Source: Fasciola hepatica
Taxonomy: Eukaryota; Platyhelminthes; Trematoda; Plagiorchiida; Fasciolidae
DNA: 64,000 nt
NCBI GenBank assembly: GCA_948099385.1
Contig: CANUEZ040000193.1
Location: 3,546,501-3,610,500, forward strand
Direction of reading: 5' to 3'
The notes under the pieces are model-generated. The model searched no databases. It was not told the DNA's origin and saw nothing but the letters and a program-made list of their open reading frames with translations. The position numbers and the translations under genes are program-made. Numbering within the stretch: position 1 is the stretch's first letter; every line of letters starts with the position of its first letter. Of this stretch, positions 28,791 to 43,479 are shown one piece after another.

Positions 28791-29892
28791 ATGGAATTAG
28801 TTCATATTATTCACGTTTTCCCCAGTGGTACCTTCTTTAAATTCTGCTGTAGGCACCATGCGTGATTTGAAGCCAAGTGATTTCTGCATACTAATAACAA
28901 GATATGGTTTCACGGATGAATTTAGATTGACTCGGTAGGCAGTTTTCTGATGCAAACAAAGAAATATGAAAGCTATGAAACGTAGATTAAATCATTCTGA
29001 TTAGGATCCAATTAAGTCACCATTAGTTCAGATTAGCTTAAATACGTGGGAAAGATTCAAAGTTAGACGCAGTGTTACAGCAGCGTCCTCTGGTGATTAT
29101 TTTACAGTTTGGAAAGGAAAAAACACTCGGATCCATAGCAGAAAAAGTCGAATGGCAAAAGAGAAATTTCTTCTGGCGAAAACCTCCGTTCTACAGTCGA
29201 CGCCACACGGAAATTTCGAATGAGACATAAATTTTTTGAGCAACTGAAGAAATTATTTTGTAAACAGAAACAATACACTACACTATGAATCTGTTGATGC
29301 CAAAAGAGACTGACGTATGGCTAATAATTCATCTAAATTCATTGTGCCACTCGAAGTGTTGTCTCCTTTTTCCATATTTCAACAACCTGCATCACTATCT
29401 GATCCTTTAGATGAACATAGTCGGTTTAGCTTTGAATCTGTATAACTCCCATTAAAAAACGAAATTACTATTGTTTTGTTACTATGCTGCTACCGCGTCG
29501 CAAAAAGACATATAGTCTACCTCGTATCTGGTACGATTCTAAGCCAAATTTTCTGACATTTTTGAAATGTAATTGTTCTTTTATTCTTCCTCTTTATTCG
29601 ATGAATTGCCAAGTACAAATCTTTCTTCACTGAAAAACGAACGACCGTCCTACCAAGTACAAATAAAATACAAGTTTGTGAAGAATGAATATCATTGTCA
29701 AAACTATGAGTTATTTGTTGGAATCATTGCTATTCCTCAAGCTCCACCTTCAGTTTGAATCGATAAACTCGGGGGATCAGGAACAGCCCAGATACGTTTC
29801 GGTATATCGCACATATGTGGAAGTAACACTTCGTGACTGCCGAACCATTTAATTTCATGAGTGAACAGAAACAGTTTGGAGGAAGACAATAA
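28791..29892. other. No recognisable gene
   Basis: Ordinary AT-rich DNA with only short open frames. Nothing supported. Confidence 0.45.
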
Positions 29893-30480
29893 ATGAGGCC
29901 ACCTCTGACCTCACACTATGCTTTTCAAGCAGGTGACTTACAGGTTTTTGGTAGCCAAAGTCCTGATCAGAAGGTGGCAATGGGCATATTAGAAACCGCA
30001 TCAGAGCCATTTCAAGAATACGAAAACCGAAGCGCAGCACACAACAAGAAACTAGTTGAGGCAGGCCTGTCCAGTGTCCCCGCTAGGTGGGTTATCGCAG
30101 AAGATGGACAAAACCTCTATGGTATTTACACATTGAAAATTCGACTGCACAACTGTTTGCTTCACCTGACTTGTTAGGAATCTTCGGTGGTACTCTACAC
30201 TCGACTCTGTGGGTGGAGGGGTTACAGTAACCAACCACTGAGAGCCAACCTGGATAGGCTGCTATTCAGTGATTCACATCACGGTTATCGAACTAGGTTT
30301 CGATTCCAACTGCTGGCTCTATGGGTATGCACTGCTGATGATCAGTATAAACAGGATGAAACAGCATATGATGCTGCCATGTTTTTCATGATAAATCATA
30401 TCACGATTTCGGCATCAATAGAGTACGCTAACGAGCTGATTTCCGTCTGCCATGGTTGTTTTGTAGATAAGGCTGCATAG
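29893..30480 (+). other. Two adjacent unassigned open frames in a G+C-richer patch
   Basis: Frames 29893-30177 (94 codons) and 30187-30480 (97 codons) follow each other on the plus strand, nine bases apart. Neither shows a known domain. At about 30296-30307 the sequence 'aggtttcgattcc' resembles a pol III B-box, so the patch may hold a tRNA-related repeat. Opposite-strand frames are also open here, which argues for a composition effect rather than two genes. Confidence 0.2.
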
Positions 30481-33400
30481 AGCGCTAATTTGAAATACAT
30501 TTCACAGACAAAGAGACTATAATCAGTTGATCATTAGAGATGATGTGCATGTAAACAAACAAGGAATTAGTTGTTCATGGCACGGTAATTGCAAGTGCTT
30601 CTCCTGAGTGAAATATAATTCAAGAGGAAGGAATCTGATAGCACTTTGAGGATGGTGGGAACCGACAGTATGTTCAAAAGCCTTCTAGTTGCAAAACATT
30701 CTCCGTGCGGGTAATTCTAATTGTGAGGGTACAGAAAGTTTGGAGTAACGTTTAGTGAACCTTTTATGTTGACTCGAACTTCCAGGTGACACGAGAGAAT
30801 TAGTTTCTTTTCAAACAAAATTTTATTGAAATATGTTTCATCCGTGGATGGCTGTTTACGTTATTCAATGGCCGCCGTATATGGTTTCTTTGTAAGTGAA
30901 ACATTTCGGTTAAAATATATTTCGATAATTAAGTTTCATATTTTTCGGGTACATAAAAGTAAATTCGAGTGCTTGCACATAAATGACAAAAAATACCCCT
31001 CATTAGAGAATTGAGGAAGGCTTGCATGACAAGAATAATGAAATTATTCTCTTCTTAATGAACTTTGAGATATATAAATTAGGAGTAAATACCTCTTTAA
31101 GGGAAACTCATCTGAGAGTGGAAGCCATGCAAATATAACTCACTAGATGTCTGTTTCATTTTGTCAACTACAAATTCAGGTTTTTGAATGGAAGAGAATA
31201 TGTCCACTTGGCATGAAAAAACAATATTTCAAGCGAAAACCCGTGCAGCCCACATTATGTATATGTTTACATTACTCGCCCATAAAAGGAACATTATTTT
31301 GCGCTTAAGATACAGAAATTTGTCTAGTGACATCTGCATGTGGATGAAGGAGAGTATACTAACTGAACAGAGTGACAAATGCAAGCACGGAATTTTGGCG
31401 AGTTCCTGGTCAGTGAACATGAAAACCGGGATTACAACATCAATACACATTCAAATATTTCCGTACTATTTCATTTCCCAGCAATCTGGATTTTAGATTT
31501 TTACATGAACTGTCAATGGACCCCGAAATTTGACGGCTACGAATCAAGAGAACTCGGTTTGCTAAGAAAATATCACAGATTTAATAATATACCGATAGTA
31601 CTACTTAACCGACTTGCTAATTAATAACCCGCGAAAAACCATACGAATTCTGATCCAAAAAACGTCCCAACAACGATGTGGTATCAATGAAAAAACACTG
31701 ATGTGAGCAGAGGGTAAAATGTTTCTATCATATCGACTTCATTGAAATCTGTATTTGAACGATGAAATATTCAGGTGGATTTGGTTTCGCTAAGACAGGA
31801 TTCAACTCCCGTTGGCGATGGAAGCGAATAGCTCCAGCCAATAATCAGAATCAAAAGCATCATTTTAAATTTGAGTATTTTGGCAGATGATGACACGTGT
31901 AGAAACAAGAAGAGTGAGCACGTTTGCACATATCCGGCTGGAATAGTAATTGTTTGATCAGTCTGCGCAGGACGTGATACTTGATAAGTTCATAAAGAAT
32001 CTTTCAAAATTTACCAAAAATAATCGAGGTCATTCATCGGTGAACAAAATCTAATAAATTCATCAGAAACAATGTAATCTCTGGTCTAGCAATCACTCCA
32101 TGATGTACTAAGGTCCCAACTTGCGTGCTTCAAACTCACAGCTTCGATCTTTTCCAGGTAGGCTTTCAAGCGAGAGACAATTAATCCGTATCTGATCCCA
32201 CTTATAATTTTACTTTACTCTGTGATTTTATTCTCAACGACAAATGAAAGTACTCGGACGCTTTTGTCATAGATTGAGATTCAACTAATAGCGAGCTTTG
32301 TCGCCATTTTTGTGAATACTCTTTCCGGTTACCTCAGACAACTTCATCTTATCTATAATCTAGCATAAAAACAGACGTGAAGTGAATCTGTTTGAACGCC
32401 AACTCACGTCAATTTCGTGAAAATGATTCACCGTAAACTTATTGATATGAATACATGTTCATTGATTGTTGGAGCGGCAATACAATGGCTGTGCCGCTTT
32501 TTACAAAGCAAATCACTTGTTATTCAAAATTGCGTTTTTTGTGCCATGAACTCCTCATTCGGTAATATGTGATTGGCTGTAGTTTTTTTCCAGATATCTT
32601 CTATACAACGTTATATTATGTAGAAAGAACACATCATTCGTTGTAATTAAAAGGCCGCTTGCAGCACAATGCAACAAGAGCCACAACATAGATCATATTA
32701 TGAGGCTACACATTATTCTCGCTAACGTACCAGGCTTACACCCACACCCGCATTCAAAGAACATGCTGTCCGGTCGAATCTCACTCCCCTTTCATCATCA
32801 CTTTGTTTTGCAGCTGTACGGAAGCATTTATCGGTTTCAATGACCGGCCACTTCGGACTAGCAATGCCAAAGACATTTCAAAGTAAAATAGCGATGAGAT
32901 GACTTAGCTCAATCCAACAAACTTGATCGCTTCTCGTGAGTCGAGCTCCGTCGTCACTCGCATCTTTGTTAGAAGGAGTTACCGGGTACCCACAAAATAT
33001 TTATTGTCTACTACTTGGTGCAATACTAACGTTATAAATGATAGTATACGGATGGAAATACTCTGGCAGTATTCCTTTTCTGACTTGCTCATTCTCTTTT
33101 TTACTGATATCTCAATCTTCCGGTTAACTGATTAGCTTAGATGTGCTGTTAATTTCCACCGGTCACAGCAAAATTCGAACATCTTATTTCAGGTCCAGTG
33201 GCCAGGGGCATATGAATCTCGACGAACACTGATCTTATGTTCATCGGATGTTTTTCTATGAATTAAAGAGAAGGGACTATCACAAAACAAGTTGATAATA
33301 GTTGGCTGAGGGTTTCACCAAATAGCGTTTATTCTTTGGTGTCCGATCACGTAGCGAAGTTTGTAGGCAAAAAATGATTTACAGATTGAGAGCCACGTAA

Positions 33401-36400
33401 GCCTGTGAAGGAACAACTCATTGTTGTGCACAACTTTGCCAAGTTCAGCACCAGACGAAAGAAACTTTCTGCCACAATCATTATACTTCTCAATCAGAAT
33501 ATCTTTTAATTGTAGTCTTCTTTCTCTACAACTAAGAAAAATTGTTCATTGGTGCCGAATACGTATTCAAATCCGTTTCGCCAGTTATTGTAAGAAAATG
33601 TAATTTCCTCCAAAACATCACTTCTAGGAAACAATTATAGTCTTCATTATTGGTGAATAAGCATATGTACAACAACCGAATAAATTGCTACACAGATGAG
33701 ACTAGATATATTGGAAACTGCCGTCCACTAACGAGGCAAGTTGACGAAAACTTTAGGACACATCTCGGTAACGGAAAACCGACTCATTCCATAGGTTAAA
33801 CGGATACGAAAACCAATGTGTGGGCTGAGATGTCGAAATGATGTATCTCAAAAGTTGCAACTAATATTAATGTTCTCACGCTTGGAACTACCGCTGATAT
33901 TCTGACCAAAGATCTGCTGTGTTTCGTTCCCGCTAGTTCCCAGCAGATGAAATTCCAAGCATTGAAAGCGTGGAAAAAAATACACATTCAGAAAAGGGAA
34001 AGATTAGGCAAATGAACCACAAATGAATTTTTAGTTGAGAACTGAAGATTACATGCACAAATTAAGTCTCATCTCTACATTGCATCAACTTTCATCTTAT
34101 TTCTTTCTCTTTTTATCACGCATGATCTTTTTCATCTATGTGTGTCGTGATGGAGAGATAATAACCTCGCAAGCATTTTTTGGAGTAAAATATCATAGAA
34201 TGATCACTCTCATCACTCTCCGGCTGAGAGCAGAGCACATCAAAAAGCATTGTGCTTTAGTTGAGATTATCAGAAAATAATCGAACTCATTGTCCTGAAA
34301 AATAGATATATTTCTTTGGAACATCCTATCAATGTGCATACAAACTGTTTCGAATGGGGCGTTAGACCAAAGCAGAATCCAGAAGAAATCAGCAAAAAGT
34401 GCCTAATGGTAGCATTCATTTATCTATACATTCAATCAAGTGTAACAGCGACCGGCTTGTGTCTATATCCACGGCACTTCTCTACTTCAAGTTACCTGAT
34501 AACCGCTTGTCCAGAGAGAGGTCTTGTTAAAAGTATACACCAGCTCTGAAAACATTCGGATTATACTACTGTACTCAACTTTGTAGTCTCAACAATACTT
34601 CCAGTATCCAACTAGCATGTTCAACGATAGATTCACAATTCAACAGATCACGATAATTTTGGTTAACTGTCTCTTGATTTCAGAACTTGGCAGAAATTTC
34701 TTATGAATGAATTCGATTTAGCCTTTCAGGAAAACGAAACACTGTATTGACTTGATGTATAAAAGAGACATCTCGTTAGATGGTGAAACTCCCTGTATCA
34801 ATTGGATTGCTCGTGTATGTTTGTGTACCATGAATTGACCAATCAGAGGACAATTCTGATGCCGAAATAAAGTTGCATTTGGAGTGTTGGCATTAATTCA
34901 CAGTGGCTTGGATCTTGTCAAACAACTCAAATTTTTTCTCCTCTCTTGGACCGGATCAGAAAAAAATGAACTGTTGAGTCTTGTGGTGTACAAGCTTCTA
35001 TCTGACTCATATAAATCCAGTTTGCATTCAAGTTAACTGGCAGGAACTCGCCACCCTTCAAATGTGACCCCAGTATCTTAGTTGACAGAAAGCTGTGTTT
35101 AACTCGTTTCTATTTTAGTTCTGCTGAAAAATAGGAGTGGTTTGATAAGGACTGATTATTTTACTGAAGGTTTTTGTCTGATAAATAACTTCATCCACCA
35201 TGCAGCTGTCATTTTACATCCACCCTGATTAGACAACCAGCATTTCCTCATTGTTCTCATCACCATCGAAATCAGAAGCGAAGGTTCAACGATAATTTTC
35301 AGGGAGAGTATTCAACTGAGCCTTACGGTGACCTGGGAATCTATTAGAAATTTGCCCCCTAGATGAAAACAATTACGGCGATCTTTTCGTGCGACAAATG
35401 CAACATACTCTGGCCGAACTAGAAATCATTCAACCGGGGAGAGTAGCATACCTGTTCACTTCAGCTCCATCACCGATGAAAAATAACCTCAGGATCAACC
35501 ATTCTCGAGAACCTGGTAGTGCGCGATAACATTAACGATCAAAATTTAGTGTCCAAAACCCTCGGAACTACAAAGAAGCTGCTTCCTTTGACGGTGCTAA
35601 GTATTCGTCAATTCAAACCTACCCTGGGCACACACAAACAAACCCACTACTCACCAAAACTGCTGCTACAAGTTGAGTACCATCGCTGAGTTGGTTCACA
35701 TACCCTAAACTTTAATGCCGTCACTTAGTCAAGTAAATGCGCCAGCTTGATTAAAAATTGATTTATATAAATATCAACATCTTTGATATAAGTAGTACGG
35801 TAATGTATCTGAATGACGGAACGAAGTGTCCCGGGAGCACACGATCAGTTTCGTAGTTGTCGCCATTCATCAGGTACGCATACCCGGTACATTTTTGTCC
35901 AGTCATCCCTGTACTTTTACGTTTGGTCCTAAAATATCTGAGAATTATAGATGTTCGATGAAGTGTTTTGCATTCGAACGCTCGTTCTTGTATCCCATTG
36001 GATTGATAACGGTTATCGGTTCGCAATGTAGAAAGGCTATATAATTACTCCTGTGTTTGAGGTATGATTCAGTCAAGCGAGCATTCATAAAGCGAATATG
36101 AATTCACGCACCGTGTCGAAAGTGAACAATGATAACCTGTAGTGGAAGTGGGCAGATGAAGAATATTTATCCTTTTTCGTTCCTATCGATGAAGTTTATT
36201 TCGGCTACAATCATCTCATAGTCACTTTCCCGGAATAAGCGATAAAGTGCAAACCTTTTCGATACACTTATAGTGTGCACCATGGTTATAGTTCAAGGTT
36301 GCACCCATGATCTTTCTCACGGAGGAAGCAGCTAACAGAATAGTTCTACAAAATTCCGTAAATGCATATTGTATCTGACCCCGGAATGTTGCGATAATAC

Positions 36401-36800
36401 ACAGTAAACCTGAAGAAATTTTCCCCCTTGAGGCCAGTGATGGGAAAACATAGTGGATACAGTGTTCCATTTTGTAATGCCATATTTGGGATTGCCGTTT
36501 AGGAACAAAACTTATATAAGGATCAAACATTCATGATCACATAAAATCACGGAAAAAACGAACACTCGAGTCAATCAAGCTGCCGCTTTGGAGGACTTCA
36601 AGGAACCTATTCTCTTCGAATGAGCTGACGTTTTACCTCATAACCCAAGGTGTGTGAATATCAATAGAATATAAGTTGGATTTACCGATGAAGCGTGTTT
36701 CTCTGATTCTTGTGACAATGACCATGGTCTTGCTCTTCACAGACACTTAAAAAGGCACTAAATATAATGCGATATCCGATGTATATTGCTTTCATTTAGG
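30481..36800. other. No recognisable gene
   Basis: About 6.3 kb of AT-rich DNA with short open frames on both strands. No domain, RNA gene or repeat could be supported. Confidence 0.45.
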
Positions 36801-36870
36801 CGACCTCATCTAGTGGTTAACCAAAACTGTGATTCTGATACCTCTTTTCCCAGCTTCAATGCATTGAATA
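36801..36870 (+). repeat. Possible decayed tRNA-derived sequence
   Basis: 'catctagtggttaa' matches a tRNA A-box and D-loop of the Asp/Glu kind well. About 50 nt downstream, 'cccagcttcaatgc' is a weakened B-box. The spacing suits a tRNA, but the acceptor and T stems do not pair. It is a possible SINE head or tRNA pseudogene. Confidence 0.3.
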
Positions 36871-39800
36871 TTTGAGAACGGAATGTATAAACCTCAACGG
36901 CCACCGTTTGCCGTGGTGTGCTATGCCCCCTAAACTAGGTCGAAACATTTGTGTGAAGTATTAGTCAATTGCCAACTGAAATGATGAAACTTGTCGGTTT
37001 TCACACACTTCTGTGTCATTGACATATCAGTATGCCTAAATGAAGCACTTTTATTCAAACAATACAGCTAATCGGAAAAGGGGTATGAATAATGCAGGCA
37101 CGTGGTGAAACCAATATTCTAAGAAAGCACTACAGTATTATTGCAATAATAAATTTTGTGTGTAAAGTGAAAAAAGAAGATTTCTTTAATCACAGCTTGC
37201 TTTGAGCTCACGAAACGTTTTCCGCACTCAAACCTGAATGTGGATTCCATAGTAGTCGTTGATAGTGAAACGGAAACTCTTGCTCTTTGAAAATTAGTTG
37301 TTCTAGCTGTTGTTGTTGTTTTTGATATGGTGGCGTATTGTGAATACCAAACCTACTGGGCAGTATGTTGATCGGCCACAAGCATACGCCTAACTGGAGG
37401 GCTTTGATGTTAGTTGCCGAGACCAGTTTGTACTATGACATCCTATTTTCGACCAGGTCCGTGGTTTTAAACTAACGACATGAAAATGAAAGTCAAACAC
37501 ATTTAAACATCAAAAATCTTATTTTTGCATGGCTTTTCATCTTTGGTTATTGGAGTAACACCAGTCCTAATAACTTAATTTGGAAACACTATAGACACCG
37601 TTAAAGGATTCTGCATCTCTGCGCTACCAACAAAACTATAAATATATCTTTTTTGTAATGATTATCTTTATTCAGTTCATTGGGATCTTTAATCGAGTTC
37701 ATGTTTGCCGTGACACCTTCTGCGTGATCTGAGATGTTATTACTTGCCAAATTGCCAAGAAAAGGCAGATAAAATAGAAAAGTAATATGAACTGGCGGGC
37801 TACTAATTGGCCAGCATTTGTTTCGTCGTCACAAAAAGATCATACTGAATAATAAGTGAATTCATCCGATTTGCATAGTGTATTTCTTTCGGGATTATTG
37901 ACCATGCTTATTTGCCGTGTACCATCAGTACCGGTCATTTCAAAATCCCATCGTGGTCGGCGTTTGAGTGTTCACGTTTTTGATCGAAGACGACCCAACA
38001 ACTCGGACAATTTAGCTCTGAACACTGAAAGAGGATATTCTGTTTAAAATGCACTATACGATAACCTTGAGAGGTGATGAAATTGCAGTTTTTCGAGGAA
38101 GGTAGAGTAGAGTTGCATGCTTTCACCTCCAGCATGTTTATTCATAATTTTTCCGGTCTGTTACGATATAACTTCGAAACTGCTATGCTGGTGGAGTGTG
38201 AAGCGATTTAATACATGAAAATGCGTGAATCATTGGAGGAAAGTATCAGTCCTACTGATCCATCCAATTGAATGTATGAATGAACAGCGATGTTTTGCTA
38301 TTCGAAAGTGATTTGCGTGACACATACAGTGAACTAGACAGAATTTCCGAACACTTTTGCCCATCGTCTCTCAGGTCACGGTCTTCATTTCACATCAGTC
38401 AGAATCCGAGGGCCGAATGTGGAAAAAAGTAAAGCACATGCATGTGCTTTTCATCGGGTGCGATAATTTGTTTCGCAACATGCTCACAAGCAGCACTACT
38501 CAGCACGACAAGCTTTCGTGACTAGCAAATAAAGACGGATTTCTCTGAATAATTGAAACTAGATACTGCGTTTTCAGCTTCATCTGTGTACATTTGAGAA
38601 GAAAAATGTATATTCCACGTCGGATGCGTATGGGATGTTATTTTTGCATTACCGCCGGAGAATTTTTATCTCTATTCATCGGTCCCAATGTAACCTATCG
38701 GTCGAACTCGGCTTTTGCCTTGATGGTTTAACAACTCAGTCAACAGACGGCCCTGGAATAGGGATTGGTATAATCGATGTTCATGGATAATCCATGGTGT
38801 GAATAACGACTCAAGTGTTCCTGAACACCCGAAAAAGACGATGAAGCAAATCAGTAGCTTTGTGATGAAAAACTTGAGCCCGACCACTATCGGGCATAAA
38901 CGTCTCTACCACATTTTACCTATATACCATTGACAAAGCAACTGCAAAACCGGAAATTTGTTTCATCCTCACACTCGGTCTTATCCCCCGTAATGTCACA
39001 CCCCTTATACATGAGGAAGCCGACGCGAGCCTTGTCAAGCAAGCCGTGCTTTGGTTATTGTCCTAGCTGCTTCTTCGATCTTCGGATCTACGTTCACCCC
39101 AAATTTTCAATATGAAACAGAACCTACGGAGTATAGTGCCCCTTTACCATGACGTTCACTTTTAGGGTACATTTGCGTATTTTATTTTATGAAACACTCT
39201 CCCATTTTGTTTCACTTATTACAATTTCTATCCAGTGTTTATTCGGTACCTATGGAGGCTGCCTCGAAGCAGTAACCCATAGACCATATATCCAAAAACA
39301 AGGTTATCTTTTTTTCCTAAATACCTCGTTTTGCTTTGATTAAACAGAACGAAAACTTTACATAGGCGTGAAATTCTTACTTTCACTCATTTTGAGTGCA
39401 TTTCCCATTAAATCCGTCTTCTCTATACAAACGAAAAAAGAGAACATTATTTTCTCATCCACTTTGGTAATAAATATCCTATAATGGTAAATGATATTAA
39501 GTCAATTTTAGTCCAGAACATAGTTACTCTTGTTTGAACCCATAATTATTCACTCAGTTTCCACTAGTATCGGAGATACCAGAAAAGTCATTTTAGAAAT
39601 AATATCAATAATGTTTACTAATACTGTTTCAAAATCCTTTTTATTTCTCAAACATAAATGGTCGCCGATCACCAGTTGGCAACCATGGGGCATTTCAGAC
39701 CCTTCTGTACAGGGTTCGATTGCGGACGCAATCAGCAATTTTACCCAACTGACAATCATGATATGACTGAGACCGCCTTTCTGAAAAACCGTATAACTTT

Positions 39801-39914
39801 TATTTGAAAAAATCAAATGCTCACAGAAAAAATGGAAATAAAAACAGGATTATTAAACGGCATTCAGAGAGGCCGCAGCGAGGAACTGGTTTCGGATGAG
39901 TGGAGAAGTGCTCG
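36871..39914. other. No recognisable gene; one 20-bp palindrome
   Basis: Only short open frames. The one distinct object is the perfect palindrome at 38431-38450, listed separately. Confidence 0.45.
38431..38450. repeat. Perfect 20-bp palindrome
   Basis: aaagcacatg is followed directly by its exact reverse complement, catgtgcttt, with no spacer. It could be a symmetrical protein-binding site or chance. A perfect palindrome of this length is expected less than once in a random window of this size. Confidence 0.9.
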
Positions 39915-39995
39915 GCTGTGGTGGGAATCGAACTCGAGAAGTTCACGGGTAAAATTCTAAATGATATTCGTTTACTCATCGCTGGTGACTGCCAA
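39915..39995 (-). repeat. tRNA-like SINE head
   Basis: On the minus strand 'cgagttcgattcccacca' (about 39919-39936) is a textbook pol III B-box with T-arm. About 45-55 nt upstream of it, 'tggcagtcaccagcgatgag' could serve as a degenerate A-box. The body stems are poorly paired, so this is not a functional tRNA. It probably marks the 5' end of a tRNA-derived SINE running towards lower coordinates, but no poly(A) or tail was recognised. Confidence 0.45.
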
Positions 39996-42900
39996 CCCTG
40001 CACTGACACACCGACAAGAATCTGATATACTTTTGAGGCGTTGGACCGGATTTTGAAGGGCATATTAGTAGGGTGAATTCACCGAAGGACATCAGATTTG
40101 ATAACTGAATAGATTTTTATCAAATAAAGTTGAGACGAAGTGGATCGCGATATAAGTCTTTTACGTGTATGAAGCCAAAAAACTAAATCGCTTTCGAATT
40201 TCTTCGGAGCATGTTTACTAGGATCCAGGCCAATACAAAGTAGATCGAACTGGTGTGAATTTGGTTGCTCAGATGAAACAAATAATTATCATTCCTCGCA
40301 GTCCGAAGCAGTTTCAATTATTAGTTGCCTTTTGACAGACATATATCATACACGTGTGTGAACGAATGACAGTCCTCATGTTTTCTTCCAAGAGAAAACT
40401 AGACTGACAAAAAGTATTGTTGTGTCTACTCACATGTAATGGGGTTGTGAATAATGTCTATCCTACTTCATCGTGACGAAATGGACTGGCACATTTAGGC
40501 CACGCTGAGAAGCAACGGATTTTAGCCAAGTTTGGAACGCTAAGAATAGACAAATCACATGATGCTTCCCCTCTGTGACCATGTTTCCAAAATTATTAGG
40601 TCACCTGAATGAGGTGCATAGATAGATAACAACAGGTCACCTATCGGAAATTATCCGAATACAAAAATCCTACAAATAACAAAACCTCTGCACCCCGCGG
40701 GTTGCGATGTTCTAACAGGAACCAAACATTGCATTGTTACCACAAATTTTACTTCAAACTTCCAGAGTGACCGCGGTCTATTTTTTCCAGATAAGAGTGC
40801 CCGAAATATTATCAGTCATAGATGGCCTTAGAAAGGGTATTTCAACTTTGGAATTCTTTCAGAAAATGTACCTCGTTGGATGTCGATTTACGACATAAAC
40901 AAGGACTATTGATTTGGATTAAAATAAAAAGTTTATATTTGTTGGTGGAATTCCGTTAAAGCTATCTCAAATGCTGGGGAAATCTTCACCGTTATGATCA
41001 CAAAAGTCGGCAGAATCAACGAAATCATTATCTGAATGAGCAATAGCTTTTCAGGATTACGTTTCATGCTGTTTCAAGAGAGTGTCCTGAATAAAGTCAT
41101 GGAAAAACATTTGTATTTTTTTGTGTTATACCTGTGAAGTCATGCGCGACATCAAGATCCATTTCGTGCAACTACCTTTTGTGAGCACAAATTTAGTATT
41201 CGTACAAACCCCTCTGTTTTTTGGCAAAAGTAGTCAAAGAGGCACCTGCATACTAACCATTTGAGACAAAACAGGAGAACATAATAGTGAATATCATCGA
41301 AAAAACTCCATCAATCACTTTGCGGACTCTGTATGCACAAGGCTAAAAAATCATTTTCGTCTGAATGCTCTCTCAACGACATATTCGCCAATCACTCCTA
41401 AAGGCAAAAAAAGGTTTCATCTGCATTTTGAGCGTAAGTTTCATCTCGTAAAAGCCAACTACATACGTTATTATCCTGAAACCTAGCAGCTACCCACTAG
41501 TTAGTGAACGCGCCCAATTATGTAGTTTTGCATTTCCACGGTCTTGTACGAGCACAAGATTTGTTTGTCGCACACACGTATGCGTCAGTTTCGACAATAT
41601 CTATTACCACAGCATTGTCATGACGAACGGAAATTATATTTCACTTGGCAGGTTCGCATCCAAAATCAACGTCGTCAGGTCGGAAGTGGTCCCGCTACCG
41701 TACACTCACCAGGCAGTTGCCTGTTTTCGTTGAAAATACCAGCAGTAGTGCAGTCTCACAATGCAAGATAATTGCAACATTTCAGCCAGAAAACATTATG
41801 AAATGCTTCCAAGTTTAACTTTGCAATGGTCAATGAAGCTTGCGTATGCTTTCGGGCGATAAATCGGCATATTTTCTCTCTTCCCTTCTGTCAACCTCTA
41901 AAGTGATTAGTTTCCATCTGGGTCGATCGATTTCTAGAAAAATAAAGTCGTCTGCTGGTCTAAATGTATGGGCGGTTTGGAACAATTGCATTGGGCAAGC
42001 AGACAACCCGAAATTACCCGATGATTAAAAAAACGAAAATATGAAACACATAATAAGATACACAAGTAAATTTGAAATGCCATCCACATTACAACTAACA
42101 CTCCGTGTCATTTTCATGTCATCCTATAAGACAAATAGTCAAAGTGAATTCGGAAAATCATACTCAGTTGGGCGCCACTGATGAGAAATTCATCCAGTCA
42201 TCAATTACACAAAATTCATATGTTCTTTTACTGGATTTCCTGCTTCCGTTCTATTTCAAATGGATCACATGATAATGGTTAGTTTTGTGGTGAATTTATA
42301 TCGTTTTATGGTGAACTTTCCAATGTCGTGATATAAATAATACTCCGGTAAATTCCTCGTTACGTTATATGTTCCGAAAACCGAAGCTCATTTGGGCTCG
42401 ATCGTGAAGTGAATTATTGAATTAGGGATAATTGTAACAAGTCACAAAACAAAACTTATGGATTTTCCAATCCCTTAGACTTCATAGGTTAATTCCAGAC
42501 GTGGTTACTTTGCCTAAACCCATTGCAAATAAAACAGGCGCACATGAGGGAATCTGAAGGAGATTCCAGTAAGCTTGTGATCAACTGGTAAGACCAAAGT
42601 TGTAAATGGAGAACTTAGCCGACCATATACTCACCGCAAATCTTGATGCACAATTCAGAAGAAGCCTTAATTTTTAGCGGATTGAACACTCGCTGTGGGC
42701 TCAGCCAGCTTTGCTATGCATCAACTATTCAGGTTAGTCCTATCGCTTAGTGATGGTACACTGTTGTAATGAAGTTAACATCAGCTAGTGGTGGATAAGC
42801 CAACCAAACTGCTGTCATCGAATTTATCTATAAGAGCTCCATTAGGAATGAATGAAAGTGATTCTCCACCATCTAGAGACCGGTAGGCGTTTTTGACATG

Positions 42901-43479
42901 AAAATTGAAGGCTAGTAAGATGAAACAAACTATCCTTCCCCCAAAGTTTATAAGGATTGTTTTCCCAAACAATGTTCCAAGGGTACACACATATGGACTA
43001 ACTATACCTTTTTAAATTTGTGTCGGAACTACTTGTTCTTCCAATATTTTCTTTGAAGAAGAAGGTCGTTTTCGCAAAGAAACTGAACTGAAATATCACT
43101 TGGTAAAAATCACCCACGCTGATGGGCTGCTTTCCACCTGATCGTCATAGTTTACCATATTCACCGAAAAATGTGTCACCGACTGAAATTTGTCATGATT
43201 TGTGCATATTCTCAGAGGTACAGCTCTTGGCATGTCATGAAAGGTTGGGATCCTAAAATCTGGAATTTGGCAGACAAGCAAATTCTGGCCTAGTTACTAT
43301 GCTATAAAATCGTCCACTCGCTCTTTCTGTGACAAACATATCCGTGCATAACTTTTGAAAAAATGTGTTGAGAACTTTCTCCAGTTGAAGAAAGAATTAC
43401 ATGGAAGAAATACAAATGACCTTCTTAAACTCAGCTACGATTACGTGTTTGACAAATTGGACAAATTTTCATATTGGTC
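39996..43479. other. No recognisable gene
   Basis: AT-rich DNA with only short unassignable frames. No repeat recognised. Confidence 0.45.

Noticed and set aside
31800..31850. 'aggattcaactcccgttgg' as a tRNA T-arm
   Set aside because: The conserved G of TTCGA is missing and no A-box is seen upstream.
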